Shown: positions 6,809-15,104, counted from the stretch's first letter. The stretch is DNA of 18,003 nt from VBDM01 sp035519135 (GCA_035519135.1 DATIWX010000123.1:1-18003), one strand, 5' to 3'. A program made the numbers and translations. The notes: generated by a model not told the origin, from the sequence alone.

Positions 6809-7783
6809 GTGAGCCTGAAGCGGCTGTCCCGGGCGCTGCTCGCGGTCGGCGTGGCCGGTTCGGCTCCGCCCGTAGCGGCGGACAAGCTCAAGATCGAAGG
6901 AATTACCGGCGGGGACCAAGCCATCGTCATGATCAACGCTCGCACCGCTGCCGGATGCGAGGTTCAAGTCTCCCGCTCTGCCGGGATGTCCGAGGTCGGC
7001 AACCTGCTCGCCGGATGCAAGCCGTGGATCGCGGTGCTGGCGGCGAACAAGGCGGTGTTGTTCAAAGCCCCGGCCAACCAATGGACCGACGGCGCTGACG
7101 ACGAGGATTCGGTCACCTTGAAGCCGATCATCGACGTGCCGGTGCGGGTGTGGATCGCGAACCCTAAGGCCGCCAAAAAGGCCCGCGACGACATGGCGCG
7201 AGCGAACCTCACCTACGAGCAGAACAAGGTCGGCATCCAGTTCGTCCCCAAGTACGAGGACGTTCCAGCGGACTCGGTAGGCGTCATCGATGACGCCATA
7301 GTGGTCGCCACCGACGGTACGTTCAAGTGCAGGAAGCTTCCCGAGCTCCAGCGAAGCGCGTTTTACGTGGCAAAAACGTTGAACATCTACTACATCAAGG
7401 AAGCGATAACCGGGCAGAACTGCGCGATCACGCAACCCGAGGGTGACGGCAACATCACGTTCATCGGCGGCGGCGCGAACCGGGCAACGCTCGCGCACGA
7501 GCTCGGCCACGCCTTCGGCCTGCGCCCGATGGACGCGGGCGGTCACACGGACGGCCTGCCCGGGTTCGGGTCCACGAACGTCATGGTCGGCAATGGAACC
7601 GCGGCGCGGAAGCGCTTTACCGCGGGTCAAGTGTTTCGCATGAACACGCACGCCGACCAGTGGGGCGGCACCATGCTGATCGAGAACGGCCTGCGCCCGG
7701 GTCCTGGCCGCAAGTGTCCGCCGGATAGCCCGCCGCCCAGCCCTTCCAATGAGCAGTGTCCACCGCTCGATGCCGATCCGTGA
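6809..7783 (+). CDS. Secreted zinc metallopeptidase-like protein (HELGH)
   Basis: A protein of about 324 residues with a zincin active-site motif, HELGH (H230, E231, H234), followed by G237 and, later than usual, H246. NVM (257-259) could be the Met-turn of a metzincin-type fold. In classical metzincins the third zinc ligand would be at 240, which is Pro here, so either H246 serves after a six-residue insertion or the family differs. From GTG 6809 the N-terminus is a good signal peptide (SLKRLSRALLAVGVAG, cleavage likely after PVAA), so the protein is exported. Starts at 6722 or 6788 are also open. I prefer 6809 because GGAGG (6801-6805) precedes it, although the spacing is only 3 bases. The last 30 residues are Pro-rich. 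It follows the ATP-grasp gene by 73 bp and the next gene starts 10 bp after its stop. Confidence 0.75.
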   Translation: MSLKRLSRALLAVGVAGSAPPVAADKLKIEGITGGDQAIVMINARTAAGCEVQVSRSAGMSEVGNLLAGCKPWIAVLAANKAVLFKAPANQWTDGADDEDSVTLKPIIDVPVRVWIANPKAAKKARDDMARANLTYEQNKVGIQFVPKYEDVPADSVGVIDDAIVVATDGTFKCRKLPELQRSAFYVAKTLNIYYIKEAITGQNCAITQPEGDGNITFIGGGANRATLAHELGHAFGLRPMDAGGHTDGLPGFGSTNVMVGNGTAARKRFTAGQVFRMNTHADQWGGTMLIENGLRPGPGRKCPPDSPPPSPSNEQCPPLDADP

Positions 7784-7793
7784 GGAGGCCGCG

Positions 7794-8330
7794 ATGGAAC
7801 CGACTCGATTTTCAGTTCTGGTACGCAACCCGGTAGTCGCGCTGGCGCTCGCGTCTGCGGCAGTTTTCTGGCCGCTGACACCGAGTCAGGCGCAGCCCTC
7901 GGAGGCATCGCAAGCCTTGGCTCAGTGGCTGACGTCCGATTGCGAGGACGGAGACTTGAAAGCGCTCACCCGTTGGCGGGAGGCGGCTGTCTCGGACCTG
8001 ATCGCCGCGCTTAACAAGGGACCTGCCTTTGAAGGCCGCGAGCGTGTTCGCCAGTTGGCCGAGGAAAGCTATGACGAGCTGGTCGAGCAGGCGGCAAGGA
8101 AGCCCGAGTGGCAGCTCGCTTCGAACAGAGAGGAGTACGTCAACCGGGACGTGGACAACTTCGACGCCCAGTTCCGCGTTCGGGCAGCGCAGGCACTCAT
8201 CGCGATCAACACCCCCGAAGCGCGCAAGGCGCTCGAGAGCTTCCTGAGTCAGATCCAGCGTGACGGTGCGCAAGCGCGTGAAGATGTTCGGATGACGATT
8301 CTCGCGCTGCTGAACAGCAAGCCGCAGTAG
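7794..8330 (+). CDS. Small secreted helical protein, HEAT-repeat-like (hypothetical)
   Basis: A 178-residue protein without an assignable function. ATG 7794 is backed by GAGGAGG (7782-7788) at 5-base spacing and gives a convincing signal peptide (hydrophobic PVVALALASAAVFW, then SQA before Q34), so it should reach the periplasm or beyond. The mature part is almost entirely helical and charged. Residues 126-151 (AQFRVRAAQALIAIN, then PEARKALESFL) look like a HEAT/Armadillo-type helical pair, but one repeat is too little to assign the family. A single Cys (C50) is present. It lies 10 bp behind the metallopeptidase gene and is almost certainly cotranscribed with it, so it may be its substrate, inhibitor or partner; that is inference from position only. 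Confidence 0.75.
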   Translation: MEPTRFSVLVRNPVVALALASAAVFWPLTPSQAQPSEASQALAQWLTSDCEDGDLKALTRWREAAVSDLIAALNKGPAFEGRERVRQLAEESYDELVEQAARKPEWQLASNREEYVNRDVDNFDAQFRVRAAQALIAINTPEARKALESFLSQIQRDGAQAREDVRMTILALLNSKPQ

Positions 8331-8360
8331 GCTGCACCGCAAGCCATCAAGGAAGGACTT

Positions 8361-9374
8361 CTACTCGACCTTGACGCCGGCCTCCTCCACGACCCGGGCC
8401 CATTTCTTGATCTCGGCCTGCGAAAACCGACCCAGCTCATCGGGCGTCGAGGTCATCGGGTCCACGCCGAGCTGCCCCGTCAACCGCTCGCGCAGGTCGG
8501 CGCTCTCGATCGCCTTCACCAGGTCCGCGTGAAGCCGCTCGCGAACCCTCGCCGGCGTCGCCGCAGGGGCGAAGACCGCATACCACACGACTACCGCGTA
8601 TCCGGGGACGCCCGATTCATCGAGCGTGGGCACGTCGGGGAGGTGGGGACTGCGCTTGAGCGAGCTCACCGCAAGGGCCCGCACCTTTCCGGACTTGATC
8701 AACGGCAGCTGCGACGGGAGGTTGAACAGTCCCGCCGAAACCTGCCCGGCGATGAGATCGGTGAACGCCGCGCCGCCCGCCTTGTAGGGCACGTGAACGA
8801 TATCGATCGCCATTCGTGCCTTGAGCAGCTCCATGCCGAGGTGAGTCGACGTGCCGACGCCGGTTGATGCGTAGTTCCACTTGCCCGGACTTGCCTTGAC
8901 GAGCGCGAAGAATTCGCTCACGTTCGCGGCCGGCAGGCCCGGATACACGACCAGCACGTTGGGCACGCTTCCGACCATGGAGATCGGCGCAAAATCGCGC
9001 GCCGGGTCGTACGGCAGCTTCCGATTGATCGCCGGGCCGATGCCGTGTGAGGCGATGCTGCCGAAGAGGATGGTGTAGCCGTCCGGTGCCGCCTTTGCAA
9101 CGGCGTCGGCGGCGAGACTTTCGCCTGCTCCAGGGCGGTTCTCGACGACAATGGCCTGTCCGAGAAGCTCACCCCACTTGGCGGCGACGGCGCGTGCGAC
9201 AAGATCTGTCGCCGTGCCGGGCGCCTGACCCACGAAAAGCCGCAGGGGTCGGTCGGGAAAGCCCTGCGCCTCGAGCGGCCCGGTATGCCCACCCAGCGAG
9301 ATGCCGACGGCAGCCGCGGCGGCGGCGAGCACCGCCTTCGTTCTTCGAGCTCCGAACACTCTTCCCCTTCGCAT
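8361..9374 (-). CDS. Bug/TctC-family periplasmic solute-binding protein
   Basis: A 337-residue tripartite tricarboxylate transporter binding protein (Bug family), highly amplified in Burkholderiales. The N-terminus is a signal peptide with an Ala-rich core (VLAAAAAAVGISLG) and probable cleavage after LEA before Q37. The mature start FPDRPLRLFVGQAPGTATDLVARAVA is the family hallmark, followed by VVENRPGAG, DGYTILFGS, VHVPYKAGG and the KVRALAVSS / LPDVPTLDESG-VPGY stretch, all in the usual order. Bug proteins bind small carboxylates or aromatic acids in the periplasm. No tctA or tctB membrane genes are here, so it is one of the many orphans. It lies 21 bp behind the cyclase/AAA/TPR gene in the same direction, so the two may share a transcript. 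ATG 9374 lacks a strong ribosome binding site. Confidence 0.95.
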   Translation of the reverse strand: MRRGRVFGARRTKAVLAAAAAAVGISLGGHTGPLEAQGFPDRPLRLFVGQAPGTATDLVARAVAAKWGELLGQAIVVENRPGAGESLAADAVAKAAPDGYTILFGSIASHGIGPAINRKLPYDPARDFAPISMVGSVPNVLVVYPGLPAANVSEFFALVKASPGKWNYASTGVGTSTHLGMELLKARMAIDIVHVPYKAGGAAFTDLIAGQVSAGLFNLPSQLPLIKSGKVRALAVSSLKRSPHLPDVPTLDESGVPGYAVVVWYAVFAPAATPARVRERLHADLVKAIESADLRERLTGQLGVDPMTSTPDELGRFSQAEIKKWARVVEEAGVKVE

Positions 9375-9395
9375 TGCGCGTTCATTGTCGCGCGC

Positions 9396-12300
9396 TCAAT
9401 GCACCGCACTGGCCGGCGGCCGCATGTCGAGCTCTGTATACAGAGCCCGCGCCGCGGCCGCAAGTTCTTCCGCACCGGTTTTGTCGCCGCGCCGGCCAAG
9501 GATCTCGCCCAGCGCGCTCCGGCAGAGGGCTTCCAGGGGTCGAGCGTCGCAGCCGATGGCGAGGCGCAGGGCGGCCTCGAGCTCACGCGCCGGTTCGTCG
9601 GTGTCCTGCGGCGCGAACCCTGAACGCGCGCGGGCGACCAGGAATCTCGCCCACGCCTCGTCGGTCTTGCCCTCGTGCACCAGTGCTATGTCGAGGGCGC
9701 GACGCGCGTGATTCAACGCCTCGTCGAAGCGACCCGCAACCAGCAGCGCTGCGCCGAGCTGCACGAGCAGCATCGGCTGGTCGACGATCAACCCCATGTG
9801 CTCTGCGCCGCTGAGCGCGCGCCGGGCGAGCTCTATCCCCTCGGCATGCCGCCCGCTCCGGGCGTAAGCAAGGCCAAGGGAGGACTGGAGGCGCAGGCGC
9901 CAGATCGGGAGCGAATAACGCTCGCAGAGCGCAAGGCCGCGCTCGAGCGCACCGATCGCTCCGTCGAGCTCGCCCTTCCGCCGCAGCAGATGGCCGACGG
10001 CGAGCCAGCCCAATACCTGGCTCAGCGGATGCCCTGCGTCCTCGGCGATCCGGAGCGCGCGCTTTGCGTGCGCGCTGCCCCCCCGGAAGTCTCCGCACTC
10101 CGCCAGCACGCTCACCAGCCACGTACGGTTGACAACGCCCGGGATGACGCTCAACTCGAAGCGATTGCGCTCGTGCTGCTCGTCGGTGACCCTGACGCTC
10201 TCTTCCAGCAGCGCGATCGCGCGCGGGTTCTCACCGAGCAGGTGGTAGCTCTGACCGAGCCGGTAGAGCAGTTCCCCTTCGAGCCGGCGGTCGCCACATT
10301 CGCGCGCAAGCCGCAACCCGGCCTCACCGAACTCGATGGCGCGCCGCTGCTCCCCGGCGAGGAAATGATGGTTGCACCGAAACGCCGCGTGGTGGGCGCT
10401 GCGTTGCGGGTCGCCCAACCGCGCGAGCAGCGGTTCGACCTCGTCCAGGCACTGGCGGATCCGGTCGAGCTCGGACAAGGCGATCAGGGCGTTGCGCAGC
10501 TCGAACCGGAGATCCACCGCCTGCTCCAGCGTCGCGCGGCTCTCGGGCAGGCGCCGCAGGACGCCCAGCGCCCGTTCGAAGAAGCCGGCTGCCTCGGCGT
10601 TTGCATACAGCGCGTAAGCCTTCTTCCCTGCGCGCTCAAGATACTCGAGGGCCATGCTCCAGAGACCGCCGAGCTCGGCGTGCTGGGCGACGCGCTCGAC
10701 GTGCTCCTCGAGCCGGCCGGCCGCCTGCGCGACGATGGCGTGAGCGGCACGCGCGTGCAGCCCCTGCCTTCTCTCCCGCAGCAGGCTCGCGTACGCCACT
10801 TCGCGCGTCATCGCGTGCTTGAACGTGTAGGCGACCTCGGGGAACAGCGTCTTCTCGTACAGGAACTCGGCCGCCTGCAGTTCCCGCATCCCCGATTCGA
10901 CGTCCGATTGCGGCAATCCGGAGACTGCCTCAAGCAGCGTCCGCGGGACGTCGCCGCCGATCACCGCGGCGCACTGCAGCATCTCCTTGAGCTCGGGCCG
11001 CAGGCGGTCGATCCGCGCGGCGAGCAGCGCTTCGATCGTTTGCGGGACGAATCCCGCCGGCAGGGCGCCGCGCGGCCGCCACTCACCGGGCTTGCCGCCC
11101 AGCACCCCGGCCTCGATCAGGCTGCGGACGCTTTCTTCGAGGAACAGCGGGTTGCCTTCGGTGGCGTCGACCAGCGCCCGTTTGATCGGGGCAAGCTCGG
11201 CATCGGGGCCGAGCAGCCCGTCGAGCATTTCCCCCGCGTTTGGCGGCGACAGCGGATCAATCCGCACTTGGGAAAAATAGCTCTTCCCGCTCCAAGCGCT
11301 CTGGTACTCCGGCCGGTAATTCACGAGCAGCAGCAGCCGCGTGGCCGGGATGCTCTCCAGCAGCACGTCGAGGAAGGCCTGGGTTTCCGCGTCGATCCAG
11401 TGCAGGTCCTCGAAGACCAGGCAGAGCGGTTGCCGCTGCGACTCCAGGACCAGAAGCCGTCGCAGCGCCTCGACCACCGTACGCTGCCGCTCCAGCGGCG
11501 AGAGGTTCGTCCAGGCATCGCTGTTCAGCCCTGCGCCCAGGAAACCGAGAAAGAACGGGGCCTCGGCCATCAGGTGATGCTCGGCGAGCGCCGAGAGCTT
11601 CGCGACGACCTTCTCCCGGATGTCCTGCTCGCCGTCGCGCGAGTGGATGCCGAAGTAGCGGGTGAGCAGGTCGATCACGGGGAGATACGAGGTGGCCTTG
11701 CCGTAGGAGACCGAGCCCGCCTCCAGAACCAGCCAGTCCTGCATCGGTGGGGAGTGGATGAATTCGAGGAATGCGCGGGACTTGCCGACCCCGGCTTCGC
11801 CCACCAAGGCGACGACCTGGCCTCGGCCCGATAGCGCGAGCGCCGCCGCGCGGCGCAGGGTTTCGACCTCGTGTTGCCGGCCGACGAATTTCGAGGTGGC
11901 CCGCGCGGCGAGCGCGTGCATCCGCATCCGCGTGCTGATGCCCTCGAGCAGGCAAACCTGCACCGGCTCCTGGATGCCCTTGAGCGTGTGCGCGCCCAGC
12001 GCGCGCGCGCGGACGAATCCATCGGCCAGTGCTTCGGTGTCGCGGCTGATCAGGATGGTGCCAGGTCGCGCGAGCGATTCCAGCCGCGCCGCGATATGGG
12101 TCGGAACGCCGTCGACGCGGATGTCGCGGACCTTCCCGTCCTCGTGCCGCGCGGTGACCACGACCGGCCCCGAGTTGATGCCGACCCGGACCTCGAGCGG
12201 AAGGCCAATGTCGCGCGCCACCTCACTTGCGCGCGCGCGGATCGCCTGCTGCATGTCGAGGGCCGCGTAGCACGCCATGATGGCATGGTCCTCGAGCGCC

Positions 12301-12734
12301 ACCGGCGCACCGAAGCTCGCCATGATTCCGTCGCCTCGATCCCGGACGACGATTCCCTGGTAGTGGTGGATCGCGTCCGCCATGAGCTGGACGGTCGGGG
12401 CCAGCAACCGCCTCGCCTCCTCGGCGTCGAAATCACGGATGATCTCGGTGGAGTTCGCGATGTCCGCGAACAGGACGGTGGCGATCTTGCGTTCCGCCTC
12501 GGCAGGCGCGATCCGTTTCGCCAAGTGTGGCGGGGTCTGGAGCGTGGAGGGACCGGCCCGCACAGCGCCCAGCGACTGCCCGCACTCGCGGCAGAAATTC
12601 TGCCGCGCGGCGATCGCCGCACCGCAGTTAGGGCAACGCTCGCGCAGGTTCGCGCCGCAGTTCTCGCAGAAGCGCGCCTGCGCGCCGTTCAAAAACCCGC
12701 ACTGCCGGCAGGCACTGTTCCCACTGTCGGACAT
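9396..12734 (-). CDS. Zinc-ribbon, class III cyclase-like, AAA ATPase and TPR signalling protein
   Basis: A 1112-residue multidomain cytoplasmic protein. Residues 9-51 form a double zinc ribbon with four CxxC pairs (C9/C12, C23/C26, C34/C37, C48/C51). Residues 84-265 are a class III nucleotide cyclase domain with the metal aspartates in FADIANST (D91) and RGDGIMASFGAP (D135). The usual substrate-binding Asp and transition-state Asn are replaced in GVPTHIAARLE (V210, H213), while R217 is kept. From 283 comes an AAA/STAND-type ATPase with Walker A GEAGVGKS (312-319) and Walker B LVFEDLHWID (439-448), then a long helical region of TPR repeats from about 690 to 1090. This architecture is common in Proteobacteria; the TxHLAAR variant also occurs there, so loss of cyclase activity is possible but not certain. 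It probably senses a partner protein through the TPRs. Confidence 0.93.
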   Translation of the reverse strand: MSDSGNSACRQCGFLNGAQARFCENCGANLRERCPNCGAAIAARQNFCRECGQSLGAVRAGPSTLQTPPHLAKRIAPAEAERKIATVLFADIANSTEIIRDFDAEEARRLLAPTVQLMADAIHHYQGIVVRDRGDGIMASFGAPVALEDHAIMACYAALDMQQAIRARASEVARDIGLPLEVRVGINSGPVVVTARHEDGKVRDIRVDGVPTHIAARLESLARPGTILISRDTEALADGFVRARALGAHTLKGIQEPVQVCLLEGISTRMRMHALAARATSKFVGRQHEVETLRRAAALALSGRGQVVALVGEAGVGKSRAFLEFIHSPPMQDWLVLEAGSVSYGKATSYLPVIDLLTRYFGIHSRDGEQDIREKVVAKLSALAEHHLMAEAPFFLGFLGAGLNSDAWTNLSPLERQRTVVEALRRLLVLESQRQPLCLVFEDLHWIDAETQAFLDVLLESIPATRLLLLVNYRPEYQSAWSGKSYFSQVRIDPLSPPNAGEMLDGLLGPDAELAPIKRALVDATEGNPLFLEESVRSLIEAGVLGGKPGEWRPRGALPAGFVPQTIEALLAARIDRLRPELKEMLQCAAVIGGDVPRTLLEAVSGLPQSDVESGMRELQAAEFLYEKTLFPEVAYTFKHAMTREVAYASLLRERRQGLHARAAHAIVAQAAGRLEEHVERVAQHAELGGLWSMALEYLERAGKKAYALYANAEAAGFFERALGVLRRLPESRATLEQAVDLRFELRNALIALSELDRIRQCLDEVEPLLARLGDPQRSAHHAAFRCNHHFLAGEQRRAIEFGEAGLRLARECGDRRLEGELLYRLGQSYHLLGENPRAIALLEESVRVTDEQHERNRFELSVIPGVVNRTWLVSVLAECGDFRGGSAHAKRALRIAEDAGHPLSQVLGWLAVGHLLRRKGELDGAIGALERGLALCERYSLPIWRLRLQSSLGLAYARSGRHAEGIELARRALSGAEHMGLIVDQPMLLVQLGAALLVAGRFDEALNHARRALDIALVHEGKTDEAWARFLVARARSGFAPQDTDEPARELEAALRLAIGCDARPLEALCRSALGEILGRRGDKTGAEELAAAARALYTELDMRPPASAVH

Positions 12735-12916
12735 CGGTCGGGCTCGGTACGCCTGGTCAGCGAACGGTACTCGTTCCGCGCCGATTGTCGGCGAAATCGA
12801 CCGTGGACACCATCATGCGCAGCCGTGGCCGGCTCGGACTCTTGGCCGATGTCGAACGGCCGACCGCGATCGCGGCAGGGGCGACTACCCTGGGTGCACC
12901 AATCGGATCCGTCCCG

Positions 12917-13780
12917 TCAGGCGTCGTAGGCGGCAACCGCCACTTCCAGCCGCCCGACCCGCTCGATCTCGGCGGTGATGATATCCCCCGGCTGCACCGG
13001 GCCGACGCCCTCCGGCGTCCCCGAGAAGATCAGGTCCCCGGGATAGAGCGTGTACATGCTGGTCGCGTACTCGATCAGCTTGTGCACGTTGTAGACCATC
13101 CGCGCGGTCGTGCTGTCCTGCCGCGTCTCGCCGTTGACCTTCAGCGAGAGCCGCAGGTTGTTCGGGTCAGGCACTTCGTCTTTCGTCGTCAGCCACGGCC
13201 CGCACACCGCGTACGTGTCCACCGACTTCCGCCACGACGGCATCTCGGGCCCGCGGATCGTCATGTCGAGCCCGATCGCGTAGCCGGCGACGAAGTCGAG
13301 CGCGTTCTCGAGCGTGGCTTTCCGGCACTCGCGTCCGATCACCACTGCGAGCTCGACCTCGTGGTCGTTGCGCCGGTCGGTCATCCGCAGGTGGATCGGC
13401 TCGCCTGGCCCGATCAGCGCGCTCGTGGCCTTCAGGAACAGGCCCCAGTCGGTGATGTGGTTGAGCTTGCGCCCGCCGCCGAGCTTCGGGTCGGCCTTCG
13501 CCTCGTCGATGTGCGCCTGGTAGTTGATCGGCGCGTTCACGATCTTGGTCGGGTTCGCGACCGGCGACTTGAGCCTGACCTCGGCGAGCTTGCGGCGCGG
13601 CGCGCCCGACTCGAGCGCGCGCACGCGGTCGAGCACGCGCCCGAGGTTCGCGATCAGCGGATCGCCGGGTGCGAGGGGCCAGCGCTGCTGCGGGATCACC
13701 TCGAGCGCCGCGGTCACGTCCAGCACTTCGTCGCCCTTCACCACGCCGAGGCGGTCGTCGTCGAAGCGGCAGATCCTCAT
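12917..13780 (-). CDS. Fumarylacetoacetate hydrolase (FAH) family protein
   Basis: A 287-residue FAH-family enzyme; members hydrolyse C-C bonds of acylpyruvates or decarboxylate/hydrate related ring-cleavage products, using Mg2+ or Mn2+. The metal-binding set is visible as E141 and E143 in HEVELAVVIG and D172 in GYAIGLDMTIRG. SPVANPTKIVNAPINYQAH (72-90) is the usual entry to the catalytic domain, and FSGTPEGVGPVQPGD (252-266) the conserved C-terminal loop. The frame extends upstream to 13906, but ATG 13780 overlaps the Rieske stop by 4 bases (ATGA) and has GGAGGAA just ahead, so it is the start. It is the last gene of the three-gene minus-strand operon. Candidates include fumarylpyruvate hydrolase or fumarylacetoacetase; the divergent GST zeta gene supports such a role, but the exact substrate cannot be read. 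Confidence 0.93.
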   Translation of the reverse strand: MRICRFDDDRLGVVKGDEVLDVTAALEVIPQQRWPLAPGDPLIANLGRVLDRVRALESGAPRRKLAEVRLKSPVANPTKIVNAPINYQAHIDEAKADPKLGGGRKLNHITDWGLFLKATSALIGPGEPIHLRMTDRRNDHEVELAVVIGRECRKATLENALDFVAGYAIGLDMTIRGPEMPSWRKSVDTYAVCGPWLTTKDEVPDPNNLRLSLKVNGETRQDSTTARMVYNVHKLIEYATSMYTLYPGDLIFSGTPEGVGPVQPGDIITAEIERVGRLEVAVAAYDA

Positions 13781-14091
13781 CCGGGTTCCTCCAGCAGCAC
13801 CGCGCCGCTCTCGACCTTCACCTTGTAGACGCGGATGTCGACGGTGCAGGGCGCGCCGACCGCCTTCCCGGTCGCGATCTGGAACAGCCCCTGGTGCAGC
13901 GGGCACTCGATCTTGTCGTCGTCGATGAAGCCGTCGGCGAGGCTCGCCTGCCCGTGGGTGCAGGTGTCGTGCGTCGCGTAGATCGTGCCGCCGAGGTTGT
14001 ACAGGCAGATCGGCTCATCGCCGAGGAACGTCCGGAACGTGCCGTCCTCGGGGACCTCCGACGCCTTGGCGACTTCAACCCACCTGGCCAT
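13777..14091 (-). CDS. Rieske-type [2Fe-2S] ferredoxin
   Basis: A 104-residue single-domain Rieske ferredoxin of the type that carries electrons to ring-hydroxylating dioxygenases (BphF/NahAb-like). The cluster ligands are C44 and H46 in CTHG, and C63 and H66 in CPLHQG, with 16 residues between the pairs. The N-terminus WVEVAKASEVPEDG and the end of the fold are typical, and the length is normal. It is soluble, with no membrane anchor. It begins one base after the dehydrogenase stop (TGA-C-ATG) and overlaps the next gene by 4 bases, so it is in an operon. No oxygenase alpha subunit or reductase is present in the window, which leaves its electron acceptor open. Confidence 0.95.
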   Translation of the reverse strand: MARWVEVAKASEVPEDGTFRTFLGDEPICLYNLGGTIYATHDTCTHGQASLADGFIDDDKIECPLHQGLFQIATGKAVGAPCTVDIRVYKVKVESGAVLLEEPG

Positions 14092-14092
14092 G

Positions 14093-14983
14093 TCAGCGCA
14101 GCCCGCCGTGGAGCGCCCAATGCGCGGGCCACGTCGTGCCGTCGCGCTTTCCGAACCCCGCCGCAGCCGCCTGCTCGAACGCCTCGAGCGCGCGGGCGGT
14201 CACCGGCATCTCGACGCCCAGCGCTTCGCCCGCCGCGAGCATCGTCCGCAGATCCTTCCTCATCCCGTCGATGTCGAAGCCCCCCGGCCCGGGGTCCTTC
14301 CCTTCGAGCGCGGCCGCGACGACCGACCCGCGCGCCTTGAGGACGTTCGGTCCGCCGGACGTGTCGGCGAAGATGTCGATCACCCGCTTCGGATCGAGCT
14401 TGAGCGGCTGCACCAGCGCGAGCGCCTCGCCGAACGACTGCCAGTACACGAGGAGCGGGAGGTTGATCGCGAGCTTCATGCGCGCGCCGGCGCCGACCGG
14501 ACCGACGTGCTCGATCCGGCGGCACATCTCGCCGAGCAGCGGCCTGGCGCGCGCGAAATCGGCGTCGGTCGCACCGACGAAGCCGAAGAGCTTGCCGTCT
14601 CGCGCCGGGCCGACCGACCCGCCGACCGGGCATTCGACGATCGCGGCACCCCTCGCGCGCACCTTCCCGGCAAGCGCCTGCTCCGTCTCGGGTTGCACGG
14701 TGCTCATCTCGATGAAGAGCTTGCCCTTCACGTCGCCGGCAAGCAGCCCCGCCGTTCCGCCATAGGTCGCGTCGATCGCCGCCGCGTCGGTGAGGATCGT
14801 GATGATCGCCTCGGACGCGGCCGCAAGAGCGGCCGGCGACTCGGCGGCCTTCGCACCGGCGGTAACGAGCGGCGCGAGCTTCGCGGGCGTGCGGTTCCAG
14901 ACGGTGACCGCATGCCCCTGTCCGAGCAGGCGCGTGGCGATGGCCGCACCCATGCGGCCGGTTCCGGCGATTCCGACGTTCAC
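14093..14983 (-). CDS. NAD(P)-dependent beta-hydroxyacid dehydrogenase (3-hydroxyisobutyrate dehydrogenase family)
   Basis: A 296-residue oxidoreductase of the 6-phosphogluconate/3-hydroxyisobutyrate dehydrogenase superfamily. The N-terminal Rossmann motif is GIAGTGRMG (4-12). The following VWNR (28-31) places an Arg after the second strand, which often goes with NADP preference. The substrate-binding loop is CPVGGSVGPARDGKL (118-132, S123) and the catalytic lysine is K170 in GARMKLAINL, with N174. These enzymes oxidise beta-hydroxyacids or reduce semialdehydes; several in the family reduce glyoxylate or succinic semialdehyde. The start is GTG 14983, backed by AGAGGAGA about 7 bases upstream. 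It is the first gene of the operon with the Rieske ferredoxin and FAH hydrolase, and its promoter must lie in the 187 bp divergent region. Confidence 0.92.
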   Translation of the reverse strand: MNVGIAGTGRMGAAIATRLLGQGHAVTVWNRTPAKLAPLVTAGAKAAESPAALAAASEAIITILTDAAAIDATYGGTAGLLAGDVKGKLFIEMSTVQPETEQALAGKVRARGAAIVECPVGGSVGPARDGKLFGFVGATDADFARARPLLGEMCRRIEHVGPVGAGARMKLAINLPLLVYWQSFGEALALVQPLKLDPKRVIDIFADTSGGPNVLKARGSVVAAALEGKDPGPGGFDIDGMRKDLRTMLAAGEALGVEMPVTARALEAFEQAAAAGFGKRDGTTWPAHWALHGGLR

Positions 14984-15063
14984 TCAGCTTCTCCTCTGGA
15001 CCGGGCGAGCCGCGAATGCTATCACCGCGGCGCGCGGCACCATTCGGCGCGGACATGCCCGCC

Positions 15064-15078
15064 ATGCTTAAAAGGCAT
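15064..15078. promoter_or_regulatory. Inverted repeat in the divergent promoter region, candidate operator
   Basis: ATGC (15064-15067) and GCAT (15075-15078) flank TTAAAAG, an unusually AT-rich core in GC-rich surroundings. It lies roughly midway between the two divergent starts at 14983 and 15171, where a regulator could control both operons. The symmetric arms are only 4 bases, so this is a weak call. Confidence 0.3.
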
Positions 15079-15104
15079 CGACCGCCCGCGCCGGGGACTC
15101 GCGC

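Noticed and set aside
5282..12734. Identical first five residues (MSDSG) in the small basic protein and the cyclase protein
   Set aside because: Five residues only, with no further similarity; chance.
12864..12875. Perfect palindrome CCGCGATCGCGG between the cyclase and FAH genes
   Set aside because: It could be a terminator after the FAH gene, but no T-run follows and such GC-rich palindromes are frequent in this composition.
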